NCBI RefSeq assembly: GCF_900143205.1 | Contig: NZ_FRDH01000004.1 | Span: forward strand, 151,319-215,318 | Origin: Butyrivibrio hungatei DSM 14810 | Lineage (GTDB): Bacteria > Bacillota > Clostridia > Lachnospirales > Lachnospiraceae | Direction: 5' to 3' | Length of the DNA: 64,000 nucleotides | Shown: in pieces, positions 26,786 through 35,441 of the stretch | Position numbering within the stretch: the first letter of the stretch is position 1 | Layout: each line of letters starts with the position of its first letter | Translations under genes and position numbers: made by a program | The notes under the pieces: model-generated | Told to the model about the DNA's origin: nothing | The model's input: the letters and a program-made list of their open reading frames with translations, nothing else | Database searches by the model: none

Positions 26786-28189
26786 GTGAAGAAAAAAGAC
26801 ATTGTAACAGGAATAGTTAAAAGAGTAGAGTTTCCAAATAAGGGAGTCCTTGAGACAGAAGAGGGAAAAGTCATTGTAAAAGGTGCTCTTCCTGATCAGA
26901 AAGTTTCAGTACAGATACAGAAGGTTAGAAATGGCAGGGCAGAAGGACGACTTCTTGAAGTATTAGAAGAAGCTCCTGATTCAAACGAGAGCCCATGCAT
27001 TCACTTTGGAAAATGTGGTGGATGTAGCTATCTTACTATGCCTTATGTCAAGGAACTTGGTCTTAAGGAACAGCAGGTTAGAAGCCTTTTAAAGCCAGCT
27101 GTAGAGAGAAACTCTATTCGCTTTACATGGGAGGGTATCAAGACCAGCCCTGTTAAGTATGCATATAGAAACAAGATGGAATTCACCTTTGGTGATGAAA
27201 TCATGGGAGGACCTCTCTCTCTTGGAATGCACAAGAAAGGGAGCTTTTATGATATCGTAACTGTCAGTGGTTGTCGCATCGTAGACGATGATTACAGAGC
27301 AATCCTCTCAGCTACAGTGGATTATTTTTCACCAATGTATGACAAAAAGGAGATCACCTTCTACCACAGAATGAAGCAGGAAGGCTATCTTAGACACCTT
27401 CTTGTGAGAAAAGCTGTTAGAACAGGTGATATCTTGATCGACCTTATTACAACAACTCAGGAAGAGCATAATCTTACAGGCTATAAGGATGCACTTTTGA
27501 ACTTACAGCTCGATGGCAGAATTGCTGGTATCCTTCATACCAAGAACGATTCTCTTGCTGATGCTGTAATTGATGAAGGTACAGAGATTCTCTATGGTCA
27601 GGACTTCTTTTACGAGCAGCTTCTTGGCCTTAAGTTCAGGATCACTCCTTTTTCATTTTTCCAGACAAACAGCTTAAGTGCTGAAGTTCTCTATCAGACA
27701 GTTCGTGACTACATTCGCAGCTTGTATGATCAGAGCAATATCAAAAATGACGGAGTCGTATTTGATCTTTATTCAGGAACCGGAACTATCGCTCAGCTTC
27801 TTGCACCAGTAGCCACCAAGGTTATCGGTGTTGAGATTGTTGAAGAAGCAGTTGAAGCAGCCAAAGAGAATGCCAAGCTCAATCACTTGGATAACTGCGA
27901 GTTCATCGCAGGTGATGTTCTTAAGGTTCTTGATGACATCGAAGATAAACCAGACCTTATTATTCTGGATCCTCCTCGTGATGGTATCAATCCTAAGGCA
28001 CTGAAGAAGATAATTGATTACGGTGTAAATTATATGATCTACGTATCATGCAAACCTACATCCCTTGCCCGCGACCTGGAAATCTTCCAGGAGAACGGCT
28101 ACATGATGAGCAGAGCTGTAGCTGTAGATCAGTTCCCATGGACAAGTCATGTGGAGACTGTGGTTCTGCTAACAAGGCAGAATACCTGA
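26786..28189 (+). CDS. rlmD: 23S rRNA (uracil-5-)-methyltransferase RlmD/RumA-type
   Basis: The enzyme adds m5U to 23S rRNA. The 467-residue protein starts with a TRAM RNA-binding domain (residues 4-60). The iron-sulfur cysteine motif CIHFGKCGGC lies near residue 71. The SAM domain carries DLYSGTGTIAQLLAPVA near residue 327, LDPPRDG, and YVSCKPTSLARDLE with the catalytic Cys. The C-terminus has the conserved PWTSHVETVVLL, followed by a short tail (TRQNT) that is probably supplied by the integrated element. The start is GTG 26786 with a weak ribosome site. Confidence 0.93.
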   Translation: MKKKDIVTGIVKRVEFPNKGVLETEEGKVIVKGALPDQKVSVQIQKVRNGRAEGRLLEVLEEAPDSNESPCIHFGKCGGCSYLTMPYVKELGLKEQQVRSLLKPAVERNSIRFTWEGIKTSPVKYAYRNKMEFTFGDEIMGGPLSLGMHKKGSFYDIVTVSGCRIVDDDYRAILSATVDYFSPMYDKKEITFYHRMKQEGYLRHLLVRKAVRTGDILIDLITTTQEEHNLTGYKDALLNLQLDGRIAGILHTKNDSLADAVIDEGTEILYGQDFFYEQLLGLKFRITPFSFFQTNSLSAEVLYQTVRDYIRSLYDQSNIKNDGVVFDLYSGTGTIAQLLAPVATKVIGVEIVEEAVEAAKENAKLNHLDNCEFIAGDVLKVLDDIEDKPDLIILDPPRDGINPKALKKIIDYGVNYMIYVSCKPTSLARDLEIFQENGYMMSRAVAVDQFPWTSHVETVVLLTRQNT

Positions 28190-28190
28190 C
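28140..28190 (+). other. Probable left attachment site (attL) of the ICE in rlmD
   Basis: The codons for the conserved PWTSHVETVV end of RlmD, which include the stretch CATGTGGAGACTGTGGTTCT near 28148-28167, mark the change from chromosomal to element DNA. Several Firmicutes ICEs are known to insert at the 3' end of the rum gene and leave the protein intact. The exact core and the matching right site cannot be defined, because no second copy lies within the window. Confidence 0.55.
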
Positions 28191-28236
28191 AATCCTTGAA
28201 TTTACGCACTTTTGCGAGTTTTTCTCTTTCAATTAT

Positions 28237-28359
28237 GTGGAGGAAAATCGCAAGGAAAAAACCCTGATTCAGAAAATTACCGTGGCGGTAGCTTTTGAAC
28301 TGGAGACGGGGAACACAAAAAATCCGGATATAAAAGTGAATATGGATACCATCGAATGA
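28237..28359 (+). CDS. Possible 41-residue ORF at the left end of the ICE
   Basis: An open frame runs into the stop at 28357-28359, directly before a terminator, which suggests it is the end of a real transcript. GTG 28237 gives 41 residues (core KTLIQKITVAVAFELETGN). The frame stays open upstream into rlmD, and no good ribosome site is visible. No family is recognised. Confidence 0.3.
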   Translation: MEENRKEKTLIQKITVAVAFELETGNTKNPDIKVNMDTIE

Positions 28360-28370
28360 TGGCTTTAAAT

Positions 28371-28405
28371 AGGGATATTGGCAAGAGATGCTGATATCCC
28401 TTTTT
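28371..28405 (+). terminator. Terminator near the left end of the ICE
   Basis: AGGGATAT (28371-28378) pairs with ATATCCCT (28394-28401), followed by TTTTT. It may shield the element from rlmD transcription. Confidence 0.75.
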
Positions 28406-28524
28406 GCGTATAAAACATGGAAGGAGGGCTTACATATTATGACCTTTACAGCGATAGGTGCAGTTGGCGGGATATACTTCATAATCTCCCATGGAAAGAT
28501 TTTAAAACCAGGGAGGATGGAAAG

Positions 28525-28716
28525 ATGGTCAAAGTCAGATTGCAGGGCACGACCTGCGAGATCAAGCGTATGAAAAGGTGTATCGAAAGAAATAAGAGAA
28601 TTAAGGTTATAAGCGTGTCTGACGCCTTCCCAAATAAGGGAACCAAGAAGTATTTCAGACAGTATATGGATGTAATGATTGATCCAAACAGCGAGAAAAA
28701 AGCAGTTAACCAATAA
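28525..28716 (+). CDS. DUF3970-like small protein
   Basis: This is a 63-residue basic protein starting at ATG 28525 behind AGGGAGG. The sequence MVKVRLQGTTCEIKRMKR and the later DAFPNKGTKKYFRQYMDV segment match the short DUF3970 pattern (VxVRLxGT, then PN+G and a strand with Y/V repeats) as I recall it. The frame could extend upstream to ATG 28417, but that ATG lacks a suitably spaced site. Function is unknown. It begins the ICE maintenance block and lies 18 bases before parA. Confidence 0.6.
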   Translation: MVKVRLQGTTCEIKRMKRCIERNKRIKVISVSDAFPNKGTKKYFRQYMDVMIDPNSEKKAVNQ

Positions 28717-28734
28717 AAAGGGAGGACGGAGATT

Positions 28735-29517
28735 ATGTGCAAAGTGATATCTGTAGCCAATATTAAAGGCGGGGTAGCCAAAACAACTACTGCCGCAAAT
28801 TTAGGAGTAGGACTTGTAAAAAAGGGGAAAAGAGTTCTTTTGGTAGATCTCGACCCACAAGGTTCGCTTTCATTGGGACTTGGGATTAGAAACAATAAGG
28901 AGCTTCCATATACGGTAAGCACAGTTATCCAGAAGGTTATCAATGAAATAGAAATCAGCGAGGGAGAGGGAATAATCCATAACGACGAGGGAGTAGACAT
29001 ACTTCCGAGTAATCATAGTCTCCGGACAGTTGAGCAGCAGCTGGATGAAGTGATGAGCAAGGAGCATATCCTTGAGGAGTACATCGACGGCATTCGTGAT
29101 AGGTATGATTACATCATTATTGACTGCAATCCCGGTGTTGATAATCTTATTCTCAATGCCCTAACCTGCTGTGATAGCGTCCTGATTCCATCGCCGCCTG
29201 AATATCTGTGTGTAGAAGGTTTACAGGAAATCATTAGAACCATCGGGCAGGTAAAGAAAAGATTAAACCGAAAGATTGAGATTGAGGGAGTGCTTCTTAC
29301 CATAGTAAATGGCAGGACAAATATTGCCAGGGACATCATGAATAAGATGGAAGAAGCTTATGGTCAGCATTTGAAGATTTTTCAGACTGTTATTCCAGAA
29401 TCCGTTAAAGCGAAAGAAGCTGTTGCAAACGGCATAAGTGTTTATGAGCAGTCTCCAAAGAGCAGCGTGGCTGTTGCGTATGAGGCATTCGTCGAGGAGG
29501 TGCTGGATAATGAGTAA
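28735..29517 (+). CDS. parA: ParA/Soj family partition ATPase
   Basis: ParA ATPases position DNA cargo before cell division, together with ParB. The 260-residue protein has the deviant Walker A KGGVAKTTTAANL near residue 11, the A' segment LLVDLDPQGSLSLGLG near residue 36, and Walker B-like YIIIDCNPGVDNL near residue 123. No N-terminal DNA-binding extension is present, so it resembles the small chromosomal and ICE type. GGGAGG precedes the ATG. It overlaps parB by 8 bases. Confidence 0.92.
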   Translation: MCKVISVANIKGGVAKTTTAANLGVGLVKKGKRVLLVDLDPQGSLSLGLGIRNNKELPYTVSTVIQKVINEIEISEGEGIIHNDEGVDILPSNHSLRTVEQQLDEVMSKEHILEEYIDGIRDRYDYIIIDCNPGVDNLILNALTCCDSVLIPSPPEYLCVEGLQEIIRTIGQVKKRLNRKIEIEGVLLTIVNGRTNIARDIMNKMEEAYGQHLKIFQTVIPESVKAKEAVANGISVYEQSPKSSVAVAYEAFVEEVLDNE

Positions 29518-30376
29518 GAAAAGAGCTTCTGATAATATCAGCCTTACAGCGTTTGATGACCTTTTTGGGGCACCATCTGAGGGAGAACAGATAGTGGAGG
29601 TCGCTTTAAAGGAATTGCATGAATTCCAAAATCATCCATTTAGGGTTCTCGATGATGAAAAGATGTATGAAACAGTAGCAAGCGTTAAAGAGCAGGGAAT
29701 AATAGTTCCCGGAATTGTAAGACCACGTAAAGAAGGCGGCTATGAGATAATTGCAGGCCACAGACGTAAACGTGCTGCAGAACTTGCAGGACTTAAGACT
29801 ATGCCTGTATATATCAGAGAATACTCTGATGAACTTGCGACCCGTCTTATGGTTGATACGAATATCCAGCGTGAAGATATCCTTCCCAGTGAAAAAGCTC
29901 ACGCTTACCGTATGAAATACGATCAGATAAAAAGTCCTGGTGTTAAAGGAAACTCTCTCGATGAGCTTGGAAATGCAGCTGGCGAGAGCGGGAAGACTGT
30001 TCAAAGGTATCTATGGCTTTCAAATCTGATAGATGGATTGATGGAACTTGTAGATACAAGAAAAATCGGAATGGCTCAGGGAATAGATTTATCTTTCCTG
30101 TCTGAGCAGGAGCAGATTTGGGTACTTAACGCAATAGGTGAGCTTAAATGCTCCATGAGCATGGCTCAGTCTGCACGAATTAAGGAACTATCAAAAAACG
30201 CTGAACTTACGGAGATAGCGATAAAACTTATATTAACCGAAACAAAGCCAAAGCCTAAGAAGTTTGTCTTAAAGGCTGAAAAGATTGCGGATTATTTTCC
30301 AGAAGATATGTCTGATGAAGATATAGAGGAGACAATTATCGGTCTTTTGGAAGAATGGAAATCAAAAAGGAATTAA
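29510..30376 (+). CDS. parB: ParB-like partition protein
   Basis: This 288-residue protein starts at ATG 29510, within the parA end. The ParB/Srx N-terminal domain has HPFRVLDDEKM, VKEQGIIVPGIVRP, the catalytic-type arginine box EIIAGHRRKRAAELAG near residue 83, and NIQREDILPSEKAHAYRM. A helix-turn-helix region follows (LGNAAGESGKTVQRYLWLSNL). Relatives bind parS and use CTP. The C-terminal third is charged. The cognate site may be the tandem palindromes at 31961-32040, but this is inference. Confidence 0.9.
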   Translation: MSKKRASDNISLTAFDDLFGAPSEGEQIVEVALKELHEFQNHPFRVLDDEKMYETVASVKEQGIIVPGIVRPRKEGGYEIIAGHRRKRAAELAGLKTMPVYIREYSDELATRLMVDTNIQREDILPSEKAHAYRMKYDQIKSPGVKGNSLDELGNAAGESGKTVQRYLWLSNLIDGLMELVDTRKIGMAQGIDLSFLSEQEQIWVLNAIGELKCSMSMAQSARIKELSKNAELTEIAIKLILTETKPKPKKFVLKAEKIADYFPEDMSDEDIEETIIGLLEEWKSKRN

Positions 30377-30400
30377 TACAGCGAGAGGAGGAGAACAGCG

Positions 30401-31636
30401 ATGGGCTACAGGTCAAGCGGCAACCTGACGGTAGATGCCATGGGAAGCATAGCCATAAGCGGCAATGTTATACCCGAAGAATGGTATAAGCATATTCTGA
30501 AACCTACCACGGGAAAGCCTTATCTGTTGGCAATTACTATATTAGCTGATCTCGTATATTGGCATCGCCCTACTGAAGTCAGAGACGAAAGGACAGGCGA
30601 AGTAATTGGATGGAAAAAGAAGTTTCATGGGGAGATGCTCCAGAAGAGTTATCAGGAGTATGCAAATAAATTTGGTGAGTCAAAAAAGACAATCAAGCTT
30701 GCTTTTGATCAGCTTGTGGAGATTGGTGTCATCAAAAGATTTTTTTACAATATAGAATACTCCAACGGAAGAACTATTCCAAATCAAATGTTTATTGATC
30801 TGAATATATTGGTTTTGAAAGAAATCTCATATCCAAAGGAAGAAGGCGGCACTACTTCAAAGCAGGTTTCAAGAAAATTAGTGCCAAGTAATTGTAATGA
30901 AAGTGCCGAGAATGCTGATGAAATGGGCGTTCTGAATGATGCTGAAAAAACAGACGGGATATCAGGACAAAATGAGGAGGATATACTGACAAATTTGTCA
31001 GGATACCCTGCCGAAAATGTACCCATATCCCAGCCCGAAATTTCAGTATATGGTGACAGTAATGAAATGGAATCCTGCAATTATGAGGATGGATATCCCT
31101 CCGGGAACTTCCGGACAAATACAAATAATACTACAAATAATATTTACAAAGATCACATCATATCTATCACGCAGGAGACTCCTGTGCAGAGACAAAGGCG
31201 GGAAGAGATTGATGCGATAAGACAAAAAACAGAATTTTGGGATCAACTGATAAAAAGGCATATTAACTACGATTGGCATATGGAAAATGACGATGTTACC
31301 AGACGTGAAGATTATCATGAGTTATATTTGATCATGCACGATGTTATGTGTGGAGAGCACTCTGGACCAATGATTGTCAATAAAACACCGATGGATCCGG
31401 AAGAGGTGAAGCGCAGATATTTACAGCTTAATGATTCTCATCTTGAGTACGTTATAGACAGGCTTCACGATAATCCGAACCAGGACGGTATCAGGGATAT
31501 CAGGTCATATATGATTACCTGTCTTTATAATGCCCCTGCGACTATTGGGCAGTATTATCAGCAGTGGGTAAACCATGATAATACAAATGGCGTATTTCTG
31601 AAAAACCGGAAGGAGAATGAAGGGTATGAGGATTAA
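30401..31636 (+). CDS. Replication-initiator-like protein with C-terminal DUF6017-type domain
   Basis: This is a 411-residue protein. The N-terminal part (residues 1-140) has the LAITILADLVYWHRPTE segment and a winged-helix-like stretch (YQEYANKFGESKKTIKLAFD), as in RepA/replisome-organiser proteins of Firmicutes plasmids and ICEs. A low-complexity acidic linker covers about residues 150-255. The C-terminal domain (WDQLIKRHINYDW, YHELYLIMHDVMCG, DIRSYMITCLYNAP) matches DUF6017. ICEs of this group are thought to replicate autonomously after excision. GAGGAGGAG precedes the start. Confidence 0.7.
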   Translation: MGYRSSGNLTVDAMGSIAISGNVIPEEWYKHILKPTTGKPYLLAITILADLVYWHRPTEVRDERTGEVIGWKKKFHGEMLQKSYQEYANKFGESKKTIKLAFDQLVEIGVIKRFFYNIEYSNGRTIPNQMFIDLNILVLKEISYPKEEGGTTSKQVSRKLVPSNCNESAENADEMGVLNDAEKTDGISGQNEEDILTNLSGYPAENVPISQPEISVYGDSNEMESCNYEDGYPSGNFRTNTNNTTNNIYKDHIISITQETPVQRQRREEIDAIRQKTEFWDQLIKRHINYDWHMENDDVTRREDYHELYLIMHDVMCGEHSGPMIVNKTPMDPEEVKRRYLQLNDSHLEYVIDRLHDNPNQDGIRDIRSYMITCLYNAPATIGQYYQQWVNHDNTNGVFLKNRKENEGYED

Positions 31637-31958
31637 GGAATGCTCAGTTATCTTTTTTAAAGAAATACTGATTCCGCTAATAGCGATAGCTGTAGTGCTA
31701 TGCTTTGCATATCCGATATGCCATAAAGCAGAAGGTATGGACTATTTTCTGCTTTGGCTTATTGTAGGATTCCCCTTCGGAATCAGACGTATGATGCTAT
31801 GGCTTATCCCGCATAATTATGGGATTTCCGGCAGTATTGGAATTATAGGACTTGACTGTATCATAGGTGGAATTATAGGAGGATTTGTTGTTATCTACAT
31901 GATTGGGAGAAGCATAGTAGCTTTGGTCAGAATAATCATTACGATTGCATTTGGATAA
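31626..31958 (+). CDS. Small multi-pass membrane protein (DUF6050-like)
   Basis: This 110-residue protein has three or four hydrophobic segments (ILIPLIAIAVVLCFAYPI, YFLLWLIVGFPFGIRRMMLW, IGLDCIIGGIIGGFVVIYM). ATG 31626 is preferred over ATG 31617, which lies only 2 bases from the AAGGAG site. It overlaps the upstream gene by 11 bases. Proteins of this kind occur beside Rep genes in clostridial ICEs; the family name is from memory and the function is unknown. Confidence 0.55.
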   Translation: MRIKECSVIFFKEILIPLIAIAVVLCFAYPICHKAEGMDYFLLWLIVGFPFGIRRMMLWLIPHNYGISGSIGIIGLDCIIGGIIGGFVVIYMIGRSIVALVRIIITIAFG

Positions 31959-31960
31959 AG

Positions 31961-32040
31961 CTTTGGACAAGTTGTCCAAAGGCTGCCATGGATGTAATCC
32001 GTAATATATGACAGTAAGCTCTGGACAAGTTGTCCAAAGG
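31961..32040 (+). repeat. Two tandem copies of a 19-bp palindrome (candidate parS/operator)
   Basis: TTTGGACAAGTTGTCCAAA is found at 31962-31980. A second copy differing at one or two 5' bases (CTGGACAAGTTGTCCAAAGG) lies at 32021-32040. The inner 15 bases are identical, symmetric about a central G, and the copies start about 60 bases apart. They sit in a gene-free gap behind the par-rep block. The spacing of about six helical turns puts the two sites on one DNA face. Binding partner not known; ParB or the Rep-like protein are the obvious candidates. Confidence 0.7.
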
Positions 32041-32070
32041 TTAAAGTTAAAAAATATATTTACAGCGATA

Positions 32071-32118
32071 GGGAGCAGTTTTTGACCTCAATGGAGGAAA
32101 GAAGCTGCTCCCTTTTTT
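32071..32118 (+). terminator. Terminator closing the par/rep block
   Basis: GGGAGCAG (32071-32078) pairs with CTGCTCCC (32105-32112), followed by TTTTTT. The loop is long (26 nt) and may fold further. It ends the first ICE transcript before the gene at 32136. Confidence 0.75.
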
Positions 32119-32135
32119 GCGTTAAGGAGGTTTTT

Positions 32136-32816
32136 ATGTCAAAGGATTTGAAAACGCTTGTAGAGAAAGAGCTGGAAAAGGGATCTACACCACTTGTGTT
32201 CGATAGCGTGATAGTTCCGCCGGAGGGCTTTCGTGAAATTGACAACAGAGAACGACTTCTGAATGTTCTTCAGTATCTTCTCAGGGTAAAGGAACACAGG
32301 AAGCTGATATGGAATGATACTCTCTCTGCCAACAATGTTTACATGGATGTATTCCTTGGAAAGAGAGATTTTCACAGAGTTGCGCTTATTACCGGAAGAG
32401 AAGAAATCTATCAGCATATCAACTGGTACGGAGGAAAACTGAAACCGGATTACAATGGCAAAACCGTAATAGAAACGGATATCTGTGCTTTTTCCATAGC
32501 AGAGGATGAATTGGAAAAATGCAGAAAGACCTACGAGGGAAAAGATGCCTATTCTTTCTATTTTGGAAAATATCAGATTCGCTCACTCTATGCGAATTGC
32601 CTTGAATACAGAAAGAATATGGCACGGGATGAGGATAAATCCCATGCGGCTGATGATGGTACACAGCAGGCGGCTTATGGAAAATATACAGAGCTTTTTA
32701 GGCTGAACGATGATGTGATACGTGATGTGCTGTTCCAGTGCCTTCTGTTGGATGACTTGAAGATCGAGGACGGTACGATATTTGCAAATCTTTACACCAT
32801 TTATCTTTTGAATTAA
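32136..32816 (+). CDS. ICE protein of unknown function
   Basis: This is a 226-residue soluble protein behind a perfect AAGGAGG site. I see no signal peptide or membrane helix. Recognisable features are an N-terminal amphipathic helix (LKTLVEKELEKG), a central YQHINWYGGKLKPDY segment and a mixed C-terminal helical part (FQCLLLDDLKIEDG). I do not recognise a family. Its place before pcfB and the coupling ATPase suggests a transfer- or replication-linked role, but that is only context. Confidence 0.7.
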   Translation: MSKDLKTLVEKELEKGSTPLVFDSVIVPPEGFREIDNRERLLNVLQYLLRVKEHRKLIWNDTLSANNVYMDVFLGKRDFHRVALITGREEIYQHINWYGGKLKPDYNGKTVIETDICAFSIAEDELEKCRKTYEGKDAYSFYFGKYQIRSLYANCLEYRKNMARDEDKSHAADDGTQQAAYGKYTELFRLNDDVIRDVLFQCLLLDDLKIEDGTIFANLYTIYLLN

Positions 32817-32843
32817 AAGTCCTGCGGGACGGAAAGGAACTAT

Positions 32844-32891
32844 ATGAGAAAAATATATTTGCGGAGGCTGCTGGTGCCTCCCTGGCTGTAA
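32844..32891 (+). CDS. Possible 15-residue leader peptide before pcfB
   Basis: ATG 32844 with AAAGGA 8 bases upstream opens a 15-codon frame (MRKIYLRRLLVPPWL). Its last codons lie in a small hairpin, GGAGGC paired with GCCTCC. It could be a translated leader that tunes the downstream transfer genes, or chance. Confidence 0.25.
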   Translation: MRKIYLRRLLVPPWL

Positions 32892-32920
32892 ACATTACCA
32901 GAGGATAAACGAAAGACAGG

Positions 32921-33406
32921 ATGATGATGATGCAGGAAGAAGTAACACAGAAATCTATTGCCCTTGTGATCAGAACCTCCAAACTGACCGCCGATGTGCT
33001 GAAGAAAGCTATGATTGCCTACTTAAATCATCTTAAGAATAAGCAGGCTAACTGGCATGGGAAGATTTCCGTAAAGAAGCTCATGGGCAAGGATCAGGGT
33101 GCGAACACCATGGAAATAACGGAGAACAACATCAAATCCTTTGAGCGTGTTGCGAAGAAGTACAACGTTGATTTTGCCGTGAAAAAAGACAAGACCGTGG
33201 ATCCGCCAAAGTATGTTGTTTTCTTCAAGGGCAGGGATGCCGACGTGATTGCGATGGCATTCAAAGAATTTGTGCATGGAAACGAAAAGAAGCAGAACCG
33301 TGAATCCGTAAGGGATAGGCTGAACCGTTATAAGGAACTCTGGACTCAAACAATGAACAGGGAACGCGCCAGAGAAAAAACCAAGGATCGGGGACAGAGC
33401 CTATGA
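32921..33406 (+). CDS. pcfB: PcfB/DUF3801 family transfer protein
   Basis: PcfB-type proteins act with the PcfC coupling ATPase in Gram-positive conjugation, probably as relaxosome accessory factors. The 161-residue protein begins with helices typical of the family (TSKLTADVLKKAMIAYLNHL), then the core IKSFERVAKKYNVDFAVKKD and VFFKGRDADVIAMAFKEF. The tail after residue 122 is basic and carries RESVRDRLNRYKEL and a KDRGQSL end, both shared with other ICE proteins. Four ATG triplets in a row at the start make the exact first codon uncertain. It overlaps the coupling gene by 4 bases. Confidence 0.85.
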   Translation: MMMMQEEVTQKSIALVIRTSKLTADVLKKAMIAYLNHLKNKQANWHGKISVKKLMGKDQGANTMEITENNIKSFERVAKKYNVDFAVKKDKTVDPPKYVVFFKGRDADVIAMAFKEFVHGNEKKQNRESVRDRLNRYKELWTQTMNRERAREKTKDRGQSL

Positions 33407-35349
33407 GTAAGGTAGTAGACGGAATCTTAAAGGATTTAAAGAACATACCCGAATCCTTGCGGAAAAAGATGAAAGGCACGGATAAGAATAAGCTGATCCG
33501 TATGAGCATTCCCTATGTTATCGTAGGATATTTCTGTGATAAGTCAGCATGGATGTTCAGACAGGTCGAGGGAGATTTATTTCCAAGACTTATGGATACG
33601 GCTTCAAGGCTGGGAGAAGCTTTTGCAAATCCTTTGCCGAGTTTCAATCCAATGGATCTGCTTTTTGGAGTAGCGTGTGGAGTTGGCTTTCGCCTGATCG
33701 TGTATTTCAAGGCGAAGAATGCCAAAAAGTTCAGACACGGAGTGGAGTATGGCAGCGCAAGATGGGGAAATGCCAAGGATATCGAGCCATATATGGATCC
33801 GGTATTCGAGAACAATATCATCTTAACAGCATCGGAGAGGCTGATGATGTCGGGCAGACCAAGCTCACCCAAGTATGCCAGGAATAAAAATATCCTGGTC
33901 ATAGGTGGAAGTGGCAGCGGAAAGACCCGCTTTTTCGTGAAGCCGAATTTGATGCAGATGCATAGTTCCTATGTAGTTACCGACCCGAAAGGCACGGTTT
34001 TGGTTGAGTGCGGGAGGATGCTTAAAAAGGGCATTCCGCTCTTAGATGATAACGGTGCCGTGGTGAAGGATGACAAGGGAAAGACTGTCTATCAGCCATA
34101 CAAAATTAAGGTCCTGAACACAATAAACTTTGCACGCTCCATGCACTATAACCCCTTCGCCTACATCCGTAGTGAGAAGGATATCTTAAAACTGGTAAAC
34201 ACGATCATAGTAAACACGAAGGGAGAGGGCCAGCAGTCCGGGGAAGATTTTTGGGTGAAAGCCGAGAAGCTGTTATATACGGCATACATTGGCTTTATCT
34301 GGTATGAGGCTCCGGAAAAGGAACAGAATTTCTCTATGCTGATTGACATGATCGACGCCAGTGAGGCAAGAGAGGATGATGAAAGCTTCAAAAACCCTGT
34401 GGATCTGCTCTTTGATGAGCTTGAAGCAGAGAAGCCGAATCACTTCGCCGTGCGCCAATATAAAAAATATAAATTGGCCGCCGGCAAGACAGCGAAAAGT
34501 ATTTTGATTTCATGCGGTGCAAGGCTTGCTCCGTTTGATATCGCAGAGCTTCGGGAGCTTACCAGTTATGATGAACTGGAGCTTGATAAGCTGGGTACTG
34601 AGAGGACGGCATTGTTTGTAATTATCTCCGACACTGATGATACCTTCAACTTTATCGTCAGTATCATGTACACCCAGTTGTTTAACCTGCTTTGCGAAAT
34701 TGCAGACAATGTTTATAACGGGAGACTGCCCATCCATGTGCGATGCCTGTTGGATGAGTTCGCAAATATCGGCCAGATCCCAAAGTTCGAGAAGCTGATA
34801 GCGACCATCAGATCGCGTGAAATATCGGCTTCTATTATTTTACAGTCGAAGTCCCAGCTCAAGGCTATTTATAAGGACAATGCGGACACCATCGAAGGCA
34901 ACTGCGACACGACCCTGTTTTTGGGAGGCAAGGAAAAAACGACCTTGAAAGAAATGGCAGAAATCCTTGGTAAAGAAACCATTGACCTTTATAATACCTC
35001 GGACACAAGAGGTACAAGCCAGTCCTATGGTCTGAATTATCAGAAGACCGGGAAAGAACTCATGAGCCAGGATGAGATAGCAGTCATGGACGGTGGGAAA
35101 TGTATCATGCAGCTGAGAGGCGTGAGACCTTTTTTCTCAGATAAATACGATATAACGCAGCATAAGCAGTACAAGAAGCTGTCCGATTATGACAAGAAAA
35201 ATGAATTTGACATTGAAAAATATGTCAAGAACCTCTGTCATGCGGTGGTTAAGCCGGAGGACAAGATGGATGCGGCATTTGAATATGATGCCGAAACAGG
35301 AAAAATTGAACAGGTACAAGGCGAGAAGGAGGAGAAATCCCAAACCTGA
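33403..35349 (+). CDS. VirD4/TraG/PcfC coupling ATPase (type IV secretion)
   Basis: The coupling protein brings the relaxase-DNA complex to the mating channel. The 648-residue protein has two N-terminal membrane segments (IPYVIVGYFCDKSAWMF and LLFGVACGVGFRLIVYF), Walker A GGSGSGKTRFFVKPN near residue 167, a VTDPKGTVLVECG segment and Walker B-type LLDEFANIGQIPKFEK near residue 447, followed by SIILQSKSQLKAIY. This is the usual TraG/VirD4 layout. It is preceded by pcfB with ATGA coupling. The acidic C-terminal tail is typical. Confidence 0.93.
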   Translation: MSKVVDGILKDLKNIPESLRKKMKGTDKNKLIRMSIPYVIVGYFCDKSAWMFRQVEGDLFPRLMDTASRLGEAFANPLPSFNPMDLLFGVACGVGFRLIVYFKAKNAKKFRHGVEYGSARWGNAKDIEPYMDPVFENNIILTASERLMMSGRPSSPKYARNKNILVIGGSGSGKTRFFVKPNLMQMHSSYVVTDPKGTVLVECGRMLKKGIPLLDDNGAVVKDDKGKTVYQPYKIKVLNTINFARSMHYNPFAYIRSEKDILKLVNTIIVNTKGEGQQSGEDFWVKAEKLLYTAYIGFIWYEAPEKEQNFSMLIDMIDASEAREDDESFKNPVDLLFDELEAEKPNHFAVRQYKKYKLAAGKTAKSILISCGARLAPFDIAELRELTSYDELELDKLGTERTALFVIISDTDDTFNFIVSIMYTQLFNLLCEIADNVYNGRLPIHVRCLLDEFANIGQIPKFEKLIATIRSREISASIILQSKSQLKAIYKDNADTIEGNCDTTLFLGGKEKTTLKEMAEILGKETIDLYNTSDTRGTSQSYGLNYQKTGKELMSQDEIAVMDGGKCIMQLRGVRPFFSDKYDITQHKQYKKLSDYDKKNEFDIEKYVKNLCHAVVKPEDKMDAAFEYDAETGKIEQVQGEKEEKSQT

Positions 35350-35441
35350 GCCGGAGCCACACTTACAACTTCATAGGATGAAGCTAAACGGATCCTTGCG
35401 GATAAACCTGATGCGGATTCCACCCATAAAGGAAGCAGACG

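Noticed and set aside
28147..28713. 188-codon minus-strand frame across the ICE left end
   Set aside because: It spans the rlmD end, a terminator and the DUF3970-like gene without domain or ribosome site.
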